The notes under the pieces were generated by a model. It did not search any database. It was not told where the DNA came from and was given only the letters and a program-made list of their open reading frames with translations. From Acidobacteriaceae bacterium (GTDB lineage: Bacteria; Acidobacteriota; Terriglobia; Terriglobales; Acidobacteriaceae): 10,562 nucleotides of DNA. Below, in pieces: positions 1 to 5,833 of this stretch. Location: positions 1 through 10,562 of the forward strand of contig JAOAPJ010000036.1 of the NCBI GenBank assembly GCA_025462805.1. Direction: 5' to 3'. Made by a program: the position numbers and the translations under genes. Within the stretch, counting starts at the first letter, position 1, and each line of letters starts with the position of its first letter.

Positions 1-1374
1 CCGTACCGTGTCATTGAACAGGATGGTCTCCTGCGTGACATTGCCGATCAGCTTGCGCAGCGAGTCGATCCGGACGTCGCGCACATCTATCCCATCCACC
101 AGCAGCCGGCCCCCTGTGACGTCGAAGAAGCGGGGGATCAGGTTCACCAGCGTCGTCTTGCCCGCGCCGCTGGGTCCGACGAACGAGACGACCTCGCCGC
201 GCGGCACCTTCAGGTTGATGCCGGTGAGGACCTCCTTCTCGCCCTCTTCGGAGGAGTAGGAGAAGCAGACATCTTCAAAGCGAATCTCATGGCGAAAGCC
301 TTTGAGCGCCTGAGCGTGCGCGCGGTCCTTGACCGTATCCTGCGTATCCATAAACTCGAAGATGTTGCCGGAGGCGCCGAGGGCCTGTTGGAAGTTGTTG
401 TAGAAGAGAGCGAACTTGCGCACCGGATCGTACAGTTTGAAGACGGCGACGATGAAGGTAAAGAAGGTGCCAGCGGTGAGGGCGCCTCGGTTGATCTGAT
501 TGCGCCCAACCCACAGCAAGAGCGCAATGGCCACTGCGCCAATCGTATCCATCAGCGGCGAGCTGATGGCCTGCGCACGCACAGAGCGCAGATTGGCATG
601 GAAGAGGCGGCGCGCCGCCTCCTTGAAGCGCTTCATCTCCCAGCGCTCCATGTTGAAGGCCTTCACGATGCGATTGCCCGTGATCGTTTCGTGCAGGATG
701 TTCTGGATCTCAGCGAGCTGATCCTGGCCCCGGCGCGTGGTATGACGGACGCTGCGGCCGACGCGGCGCGCGGAGCTGATGACGGCGGGAACGAAGATTA
801 ACAGAACCCACGCAAGCTTGCCTCCCACCATCACGACCACGGCAGCGGTAAAGATGAGAGTAAAGACTTGCTGCAGAAACTCCGATAAGACGGAGGACAT
901 CGCGAACTGTACGCGTTCGATGTCGTTGATGAGCGTCGAGAGGATAGTACCGGTGGCGTACGTCTGGAAGAACTGCACGGAACGTCGCAGGATCGCCTGG
1001 TAGAGGTCGTCCCGCAAATCCATGATCATGCCGAAACCTGCGTAGTTGATCAGGTAGGTGCCGGCGTAATCGCAGATGCTCTTCAGCACGGTAGACACGA
1101 TCAGCGCGAAGGCGACAACGTTCCACGGGTTGTGCAGGTGCAGCGCTGACGGAATCAGCCGCTGCAGGTCGACGTTGTAGTGGCCGCCAAAGAGCGGAAG
1201 CTCCCGCCCCGCCGCCCTGGGATTCAGGACAGTGTTGAAGATGGGGCCGATCAGCAGAAGGCGGAAGGCATCGAGCAAGCCGACGGCGGCGAGCAGCAGG
1301 ACCGCTGCAAAGGCCTGCAGCGCATAGAGTCGTATGTAATACAGTAGCCGCCCGACGCGCCGTATACCGCTCAC
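1..1374 (-). CDS. MsbA-like ABC exporter (TMD-NBD half-transporter), C-terminus beyond left edge
   Basis: The visible 458 residues run from a GTG start to the window edge. The order is an inner-membrane ABC exporter domain with several hydrophobic helices (about residues 10-45, 85-112, 160-200, 275-312), then the start of a nucleotide-binding domain. Walker A is GPSGAGKT at 400-407, and the Q-loop glutamine is near 448 in NVTQETILFNDTV. The signature motif, Walker B and H-loop lie outside the window. In this family (MsbA and related lipid/drug exporters) a homodimer uses ATP to flip lipid-linked substrates such as lipid A-core across the inner membrane. The LPS-transport genes in the same gene set favour an MsbA role, but type-4 ABC exporters are hard to tell apart, so no symbol is given. 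The GTG start is supported by a CGGAG Shine-Dalgarno (1387-1383) 8 nt upstream, and no in-frame start lies just before it. It follows rapZ by 58 nt, probably on one transcript. Confidence 0.85.
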   Translation of the reverse strand, partial: MSGIRRVGRLLYYIRLYALQAFAAVLLLAAVGLLDAFRLLLIGPIFNTVLNPRAAGRELPLFGGHYNVDLQRLIPSALHLHNPWNVVAFALIVSTVLKSICDYAGTYLINYAGFGMIMDLRDDLYQAILRRSVQFFQTYATGTILSTLINDIERVQFAMSSVLSEFLQQVFTLIFTAAVVVMVGGKLAWVLLIFVPAVISSARRVGRSVRHTTRRGQDQLAEIQNILHETITGNRIVKAFNMERWEMKRFKEAARRLFHANLRSVRAQAISSPLMDTIGAVAIALLLWVGRNQINRGALTAGTFFTFIVAVFKLYDPVRKFALFYNNFQQALGASGNIFEFMDTQDTVKDRAHAQALKGFRHEIRFEDVCFSYSSEEGEKEVLTGINLKVPRGEVVSFVGPSGAGKTTLVNLIPRFFDVTGGRLLVDGIDVRDVRIDSLRKLIGNVTQETILFNDTVR

Positions 1375-1382
1375 TGATGCGA

Positions 1383-1387
1383 CTCCG
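1383..1387 (-). promoter_or_regulatory. Shine-Dalgarno for the GTG start of the ABC exporter
   Basis: The minus-strand CGGAG is 8 nt before the GTG at 1374. It decides the start of the MsbA-like gene, since the upstream open frame has no other start codon close by. Confidence 0.6.
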
Positions 1388-1432
1388 GGGTCGCGATAAG
1401 GAGGGGCGTCACTTGCGGCGGTTGCATGGCCC

Positions 1433-2386
1433 TTATTGTAGCGAGTGCGGCATGTCCCGGTGGGAGCACTTCACCCGATAGCCCGCCTTCTCGAGGCGCC
1501 CGCATATCTCTTCCGCAATCATGACGGAGCGGTGTTGCCCCCCGGTGCAGCCGAACGCTACAGTGAGATAGCTCTTCCCTTCCTGAACGTAGTGCGGCAG
1601 CAGGAACAGGAGCAGCTCCGCAGTTTTGTCCAGGAACTCTTTCGTCTGCGGAAAGCGGCGGACATAGCGTGCGACCTTTGGGTGCTTGCCGGTAAGATCG
1701 CGGAACTCCGGGACGAAGTGTGGGTTGGGCAGAAAGCGCACATCGAAGACGAGGTCCGCCTCCAGCGGTACGCCGTTCTTATAACCAAAGCTCACCGCCG
1801 ACACCATCAGGTTCTTTGCTGAGGCCTCGCCCCCACGGGAGAACTTGCTCTGGATGAACGCGCGCAGCTCGTGCACGTTGTGGCGTGAGGTATCGACCGT
1901 CTCGTCGGCGACATTGCGAATGGGATCGAGCAGCCGCCGCTCAGCATCAATGGCCTTGACGACGGAATCGGTACGGCCGAGCGGATGGGGACGCCGCGTC
2001 TCGGAGAACCGGCGCAGGAGCACAGCGTCCGACGCCTCGAGGAAGAAGACCCGCAGGGGGAGAACCTTGCGCAGCTTGCGAAGCAGCTCCGGAAACTTGT
2101 CCAGCCGTTGGCCTTCCCGCACATCCACTACCAGCGCGGCACGCTGGATCTCCGCAGACTGGCTGACCAAGTCCACAAAGGCCGGCAGCAGGTCGAGCGG
2201 CAGGTTGTCCACGGAGTAGTAGCCGAGGTCTTCGAATGATTTGAGAGCCGACGCCTTTCCCGAGCCAGAGAGCCCGGTAATGATCACCAGCTCGTGCTGC
2301 GAGCCGTCATGCGTCGCGTGAGACGATCCGTTCTTGGGCGTGGGAGCCGGTCGCGGGCTCGCCGGGGTTGCGGCTTTGCGCGGCAT
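1433..2386 (-). CDS. rapZ: RapZ-family nucleotide-binding RNase adaptor protein
   Basis: A 317-residue member of the RapZ/YvcJ P-loop family. Walker A is GLSGSGKA at 38-45, followed by the family-typical FEDLGYYSVDNLP. The internal VVDVREG and ETRRPHPL segments and the C-terminal GCTGGQHRSV and HRDM motifs are all present. In enterobacteria RapZ binds glucosamine-6-phosphate and steers RNase E to the sRNA GlmZ, so it controls GlmS and UDP-GlcNAc supply. Outside that group the RNA partner is unknown, though the nucleotide- and sugar-phosphate-sensing fold is conserved. About 30 residues rich in Pro, Ala, Lys and Ser precede the P-loop domain; proteobacterial RapZ lacks these. The ATG start has no Shine-Dalgarno but has TAGCAT 5 nt before it, which suggests a leaderless start. 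The gene lies after hpf as in the classical rpoN operon, but with no ptsN between them, and a strong hairpin separates it from hpf. It probably shares a transcript with the ABC exporter downstream. Confidence 0.95.
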   Translation of the reverse strand: MPRKAATPASPRPAPTPKNGSSHATHDGSQHELVIITGLSGSGKASALKSFEDLGYYSVDNLPLDLLPAFVDLVSQSAEIQRAALVVDVREGQRLDKFPELLRKLRKVLPLRVFFLEASDAVLLRRFSETRRPHPLGRTDSVVKAIDAERRLLDPIRNVADETVDTSRHNVHELRAFIQSKFSRGGEASAKNLMVSAVSFGYKNGVPLEADLVFDVRFLPNPHFVPEFRDLTGKHPKVARYVRRFPQTKEFLDKTAELLLFLLPHYVQEGKSYLTVAFGCTGGQHRSVMIAEEICGRLEKAGYRVKCSHRDMPHSLQ

Positions 2387-2391
2387 GTCTC

Positions 2392-2397
2392 ATGCTA
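2392..2397 (-). promoter_or_regulatory. -10-like box TAGCAT before rapZ
   Basis: Minus-strand TAGCAT ends 5 nt before the rapZ ATG, which also lacks a Shine-Dalgarno. The upstream hairpin would stop hpf transcription, so rapZ needs a promoter of its own, and this is the best candidate. Confidence 0.35.
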
Positions 2398-2474
2398 CTG
2401 CATTTCCCGCGAGAGGCCGCTCCTTCTCTTGGCGAATTTGTGACGATGGTCTCAGTGCCATTGCCGGAAAGTAG

Positions 2475-2516
2475 GCGAACGAAACGGGCGCTCAGAAGAG
2501 CGCCCGTTTCGTTTGC
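2475..2516 (-). terminator. Strong hairpin after hpf, terminator-like
   Basis: A perfect 14-bp inverted repeat (arms 2480-2493 and 2498-2511) encloses an AGAA loop. Pairing continues outwards for about five more pairs, including one G-U. It starts 18 nt after the hpf stop codon on the minus strand and lies about 90 bp before rapZ. The outer part is T-rich (GTTTCG), but there is no long uninterrupted U-run on either strand, so it is either a non-canonical intrinsic terminator or an RNA-stability stem at the 3' end of hpf mRNA. The symmetry would let it act in both directions. Confidence 0.65.
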
Positions 2517-2533
2517 TTGGTGACGCGAGCCCG

Positions 2534-3208
2534 TCAGCAGGGCAGAGCAATCAACTCCATCATGCCATCGCGCCGGCGGTGCAGCACGCGAAGATCGCCC
2601 CCGTTTTCACGAAAGACGAAGACGTCCTTGTCGCGTGCTTCGGATTCCTTAACGGCCTCTTCCAGGCTCATGGGCTGGTCAGCGAGACAGTCAGTGCAGT
2701 GAATGACGTGCGGCTCACTGATCTCCCTTCCGTGGGTCGGGCTGTGAACACGAACCGGCTCTGGCCTGCGGCCATTGCCGTTCGCTGCCTTCGCCGGGGC
2801 AGTTCGGGCGGCGGGCAGGATGGGCTCGGCGACGTCCGGCAGCGCGGCAACGGACATCGAATTATTCCGCGGGCGTGAGAGCTGCGGCTCCATAGCCGAC
2901 TTCCCGTCCTTGGGCTCACGCGTGCGAGTGCGGAATTTGTCCTTGTGCTTGATCGCCTGTAATTCGGCCTTGGCGAGCGCGTCACGAAGCGCCGTCTCCA
3001 TCACCGCCGATTCACATAGGCCGACGATGGTCTGGAACTTCGTTTGGACGGTAACCTCTGCCGTATGCCGGTACTTCTCTTCGGTGAGGATGACGTGTGC
3101 GCTGCAAGTTCGGCCGACCACTCGACTGACTCGGTCCAGCGCTTCTTCTGCCAGGCGACGCAACGAAGGGGTGATTGCTGTCTGGCGTCCGGTGTACTCC
3201 ACCTGCAT
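2534..3208 (-). CDS. hpf: Long-form ribosome hibernation promoting factor
   Basis: A 224-residue cytoplasmic protein with the two-domain layout of long HPF. Residues 1-100 are the S30AE domain (beta-alpha-beta-beta-beta-alpha; starts MQVEYTGRQTAITPSL), which binds the 30S decoding centre. A basic, Pro/Ala-rich linker spans about 100-165. The C-terminal dimerisation domain (167-222) includes PMSLEEAVKESE, DVFVFR and RRRDGMMELI. Long HPFs dimerise idle 70S ribosomes into 100S particles in stationary phase. A Cys-x-x-Cys pair (C171, C174) sits just before the dimerisation domain, and the last residue is also Cys, which I would not expect in this family. The start is well supported: AGGAGG (3221-3216) stands 7 nt before the ATG. 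It follows rpoN by 142 nt. That gap holds a sigma-54-like motif and two stem-loops, so hpf probably has its own promoter besides any read-through from rpoN. Confidence 0.95.
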   Translation of the reverse strand: MQVEYTGRQTAITPSLRRLAEEALDRVSRVVGRTCSAHVILTEEKYRHTAEVTVQTKFQTIVGLCESAVMETALRDALAKAELQAIKHKDKFRTRTREPKDGKSAMEPQLSRPRNNSMSVAALPDVAEPILPAARTAPAKAANGNGRRPEPVRVHSPTHGREISEPHVIHCTDCLADQPMSLEEAVKESEARDKDVFVFRENGGDLRVLHRRRDGMMELIALPC

Positions 3209-3215
3209 AAGCGAA

Positions 3216-3221
3216 CCTCCT
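3216..3221 (-). promoter_or_regulatory. Strong Shine-Dalgarno of hpf
   Basis: The minus-strand AGGAGG is 7 nt before the hpf ATG. It is the best ribosome binding site in the window and fixes the hpf start. It also shows that this genome uses Shine-Dalgarno initiation, in contrast to the plus-strand genes without one. Confidence 0.85.
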
Positions 3222-3260
3222 ACCTACCAAGATGCAAATCCCGCGAGGGGAGATGATCGT

Positions 3261-3279
3261 ACACCCGTACCGGGGGTGC
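3261..3279 (-). other. Small stem-loop in the hpf leader
   Basis: On the minus strand GCACCC (3279-3274) pairs with GGGTGT (3266-3261), with one G-U pair and a 7-nt loop. It lies about 50-70 nt before the hpf start codon and would be near the 5' end of a transcript from the sigma-54-like site. No function can be assigned; it might stabilise the leader. Confidence 0.3.
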
Positions 3280-3310
3280 ATACATCAGCACATTTCTGGT
3301 GCAATATGCA
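3277..3310. repeat. Nested inverted repeat in the rpoN-hpf gap
   Basis: The outer arms TGCATA (3277-3282) and TATGCA (3305-3310) enclose inner arms GCAC (3288-3291) and GTGC (3299-3302) around a 7-nt loop. It overlaps the sigma-54-like -12 box and its predicted start point, so it could be an operator in DNA. It could also be a stem-loop in rpoN read-through RNA. Confidence 0.45.
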
Positions 3311-3316
3311 GACCAT
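3300..3316 (-). promoter_or_regulatory. Sigma-54-like -24/-12 promoter before hpf
   Basis: Read on the minus strand the site has TGG at -26/-24 and a full TTGCA at -12, with exactly 10 nt between the invariant GG (3314-3313) and GC (3302-3301). The middle of the -24 box (consensus TGGCACG) is poorly matched. If used, transcription would start near 3289 and give an hpf leader of about 80 nt. The context (between rpoN and hpf) makes it attractive, but a motif this short can arise by chance. Confidence 0.35.
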
Positions 3317-3350
3317 AGAGTCGGGCTATAGGATGGACGTAGCGGAGGGA

Positions 3351-4907
3351 CTAGACGCGCACGCGACGCTGGTGCGTACTGGGAATGCGCATATCCTCGC
3401 GGTACTTCGCGACAGTGCGGCGCGTCACCTGGATCCCCTGCGCCTGCAGCGCGCTCGCGATGTAGTCGTCGGTCAGGGGCTTCTTGGGATCCTCTTCTTC
3501 GATCAGTTTCTTCACCTTGCGCTTGAGCAGCATCAGCGGCGTCCCCGCGCCTTCGGGACCACCGGCCGCCTCGGAGAAGAAGAAGCGCAGTTCGTAGACG
3601 CCCTGAGGCGTATGAACATATTTGTTCGAAACAGCGCGGCTGACGGTCGAAGGATGCACACCGATCTCTTCCGCCACGTCTTTGATCATCATGGGCCGCA
3701 GTGCATCGACGCCCAATTCGAGGAACTCAGGCTGGCGGCGGACAATCGCCTCGCAGGTGCGCAGGATGGTGCTCTTGCGCTGTTCAATGTTACGGATGAG
3801 CTGCAGGGCGGACCGATACCGCTCCTTTACATACTCTTTGACCTCGCGCTGGGTGTCGCTCTGGGTCAGCAGCTTGCGGTAGCCTTGATTCAGCCGCAGC
3901 GTAGGCATCTCGTCTTCGTTCATGACGACCGCCCACTCATTATCGCGCTTCACAAAGACAACATCCGGCTCGATCAGCCGGGCCTCGCTGCGGTTGTAGC
4001 GTTGACCAGGACGCGGATCCAGGGCACGGATGAGATCGACTGCGTGCTGAACGTGCTCCTGCGACTTGCCGAGCACGCGCGCAAGTGCTGTGAGATCGCG
4101 CTTCTGCAGTAGCGGCAGGCAGTCATCAATGATGCGAAGTGCACTGCTAAAGAGAATCCGGCGAGCGACAACCTCTGCATCGTCCTCGATGGCTTCGTCA
4201 GGCTCGCCGAAGATCAGGTTGAACTCCTGCTCCTGCTGACGCACCTGCAGCATCAGGCACTGGCGCAGGTCGCTGGTGGCAATACCGCTGGGATCGAGAG
4301 AACGCACGAGTTCCAGCGCTTCGGCGAGCACGCAGCGGGCTGCCTCACGCGCCGATGTGCCACTCGCCTCGGCAATATACCCGGCCAGCAGTTCATCCTC
4401 GGTCGACGGCAGGTAACCATCCTCGTTCAGGTTGCCCACAATGTACTCGGCTGCCTCGCGCAACTCGGGTGACAGGGGCAGCGATCCGAGCTGCCACATC
4501 AGGTGATCGGTCAGCGTGTCCGGCTGCGACAGGAAGTTCTCGAACGATGGCTTTTCGCTGAGTTCAAAGCTGTTCGGTGTGCGGAAGCCGGGGTCCAGAT
4601 AGTCCTGGAAGTAGGAGCCGAAATCGATCTCGGAAAAGGGGTCCTTTTCTTCCTTCGGGGTCTCGACGGAGGCAGTGAGCTCTTCCACCGGACGATCACG
4701 CTCCGCCTGACGGCCTTCCACATCGTCGAGTAAAGGAACGTTCTCCTCGATCTCATCGAGGATCGGGTTCTCCGCCAACTCGCTCTGGATCATCTCCTTC
4801 AGTTCAAGCTTGTTCAGCGCAAGAACACTGACCATCTGCATCAGGCCGGGGGTCAGGATCTGCCGCTGCGCGACTTTGAGACTGAGCTTCGGTTGAAGGA
4901 GTGTCAT
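3351..4907 (-). CDS. rpoN: RNA polymerase sigma-54 factor
   Basis: A 518-residue protein that directs RNA polymerase to -24/-12 promoters and needs AAA+ enhancer-binding proteins to open DNA. Region I (about 1-48) is Gln/Leu-rich and binds the activator, with LKVAQRQILTPGLMQ and AENPILDE. Region II (about 50-115) is acidic and long. The core-binding domain covers about 120-330. A helix-turn-helix lies at 409-430 (VAEEIGVHPSTVSRAVSNKY). The RpoN box at 495-503 reads TRRTVAKYR instead of the usual ARRTVAKYR. I chose the ATG at 4907 because AGG (4915-4913) lies 5 nt upstream; a GTG at 4913 in the same frame would add two residues. It lies between lptB and hpf, its typical place. The 167 nt before the ATG could hold its own promoter, but I found no convincing -35/-10 or -24/-12 pair there, so read-through from lptB is the simplest view. 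Confidence 0.97.
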   Translation of the reverse strand: MTLLQPKLSLKVAQRQILTPGLMQMVSVLALNKLELKEMIQSELAENPILDEIEENVPLLDDVEGRQAERDRPVEELTASVETPKEEKDPFSEIDFGSYFQDYLDPGFRTPNSFELSEKPSFENFLSQPDTLTDHLMWQLGSLPLSPELREAAEYIVGNLNEDGYLPSTEDELLAGYIAEASGTSAREAARCVLAEALELVRSLDPSGIATSDLRQCLMLQVRQQEQEFNLIFGEPDEAIEDDAEVVARRILFSSALRIIDDCLPLLQKRDLTALARVLGKSQEHVQHAVDLIRALDPRPGQRYNRSEARLIEPDVVFVKRDNEWAVVMNEDEMPTLRLNQGYRKLLTQSDTQREVKEYVKERYRSALQLIRNIEQRKSTILRTCEAIVRRQPEFLELGVDALRPMMIKDVAEEIGVHPSTVSRAVSNKYVHTPQGVYELRFFFSEAAGGPEGAGTPLMLLKRKVKKLIEEEDPKKPLTDDYIASALQAQGIQVTRRTVAKYREDMRIPSTHQRRVRV

Positions 4908-4913
4908 TACCAC

Positions 4914-5074
4914 CTACTGCGGTTGTGCTGGAATTTGCCCATAGCTTACAGGCTCGTAGCAGCCGATGCATCCATTCCTTTGGCGCCTGGCCCTACTGGT
5001 AACCAGACGGAAGCGTTAGAACGAGTTCACGGACGGGTCACAGACTAAGCGCTGGTCGGTAGCTCGGCCGGAAG
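4914..5074 (-). other. Gap between lptB and rpoN
   Basis: These 161 bp hold no gene. I see a short near-palindrome, CTGGTAACCAG, at 4996-5006 and a TAAGCT box about 35 nt before rpoN without a partner -35. There is no convincing terminator after lptB, so read-through into rpoN is likely, with a possible weak internal promoter. Confidence 0.4.
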
Positions 5075-5803
5075 TTAGTTCAGCGAAAAGCCCTCACCGA
5101 GGTAGACGCGACGCACCTCCGGATCGCGACCCAGTGCATCGGGAGTACCGCTACGAAAGATCTTGCCTTCGTTAATAATGTACGCGCGATCCGTCACGGA
5201 GAGGGTTTCACGAACGTTGTGATCAGTGATGAGCACGCCGATCCCGCTCGCCTTCAGGTCGAAGATGATCTCCTGCAGGTCGAGCACCGCGATAGGATCG
5301 ATGCCGGAAAAGGGCTCGTCCAGGAGAATGAATGAGGGCTGGATACAGAGACAGCGCGCAATCTCCACGCGACGGCGCTCGCCACCAGAGAGGGCATACC
5401 CGCGGGTCTTCCGGATGTGACCGAGGTTGAGCTGGTCAATCAACTTTTCTGCCCGTGCGCGGCGCATCTCCCACGAGATGGCTTGTGCCTCAAGCACGGC
5501 AAGAATATTCTCCTCCACCGAGAGCTTACGGAAGACAGAGGGCTCCTGCGGCAGATAGCTGATGCCGTATTGCCGTGCGCGCAGATACATCGGCACGCGC
5601 GAGATATCGGTACTGTCAACCAGGACACGCCCGGCATCGGGTGCGATCAAACCGACGATGATATAGAAGCTGGTGGTCTTGCCGGCCCCATTTGGACCGA
5701 GGAGCCCGACGACCTCACCCTGGGAAATCTCGAGGTTTACGCCACGAACGACCTGGCGTCCCTTGTACGACTTGACGATCTCGTCGGTGTGGAGCTTCTG
5801 CAA
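5075..5803 (-). CDS. lptB: LPS export ABC transporter ATPase LptB
   Basis: A 242-residue cytoplasmic ATPase of the LptB2FG complex, which extracts LPS from the inner membrane and pushes it along the LptC-LptA bridge. All ABC motifs are visible: Walker A GPNGAGKT (36-43), Q-loop [12 protein letters not shown] (Q86), signature LSGGERRR (138-145), Walker B FILLDEP (E163 catalytic) and H-loop TDHNVRET (H195). The RRRVEIAR and [14 protein letters not shown] wording is typical of LptB and not of other ABC ATPases. Length matches the family. The start is a TTG: no ATG or GTG is available in frame near the N-terminus, and a GAGGG Shine-Dalgarno (5812-5808) precedes it by 4 nt. It begins 30 nt after the LptC/LptA-like gene, so the two are surely co-transcribed. 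The membrane subunits LptF and LptG are not in this window. Confidence 0.97.
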   Translation of the reverse strand: MQKLHTDEIVKSYKGRQVVRGVNLEISQGEVVGLLGPNGAGKTTSFYIIVGLIAPDAGRVLVDSTDISRVPMYLRARQYGISYLPQEPSVFRKLSVEENILAVLEAQAISWEMRRARAEKLIDQLNLGHIRKTRGYALSGGERRRVEIARCLCIQPSFILLDEPFSGIDPIAVLDLQEIIFDLKASGIGVLITDHNVRETLSVTDRAYIINEGKIFRSGTPDALGRDPEVRRVYLGEGFSLN

Positions 5804-5807
5804 CGTC

Positions 5808-5812
5808 CCTCG
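5808..5812 (-). promoter_or_regulatory. Shine-Dalgarno that decides the TTG start of lptB
   Basis: The minus-strand GAGGG is 4 nt before TTG at 5803. No ATG or GTG exists in frame between the upstream stop codon and the conserved N-terminal beta-strand of LptB, so this site supports a rare TTG start. Confidence 0.7.
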
Positions 5813-5833
5813 CCGGCCGCACGCCTCGCGCCG

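Noticed and set aside
2446..2460. TGGCAC half-site upstream of rapZ as a possible sigma-54 promoter
   Set aside because: A -24-like box is present on the minus strand, but there is no GC at the required 10-nt distance from the GG, so the -12 element is missing.
2775..4112. Long plus-strand open frame (445 residues) opposite hpf and rpoN
   Set aside because: It lies antisense to two clearly recognised genes and shows no domain pattern. Long shadow frames are common in GC-rich DNA.
4922..4945. GG-N10-GC spacing upstream of rpoN as a possible sigma-54 autoregulatory promoter
   Set aside because: The spacing fits, but the -12 box reads CAGCA instead of TTGCA and the -24 box lacks GCAC.
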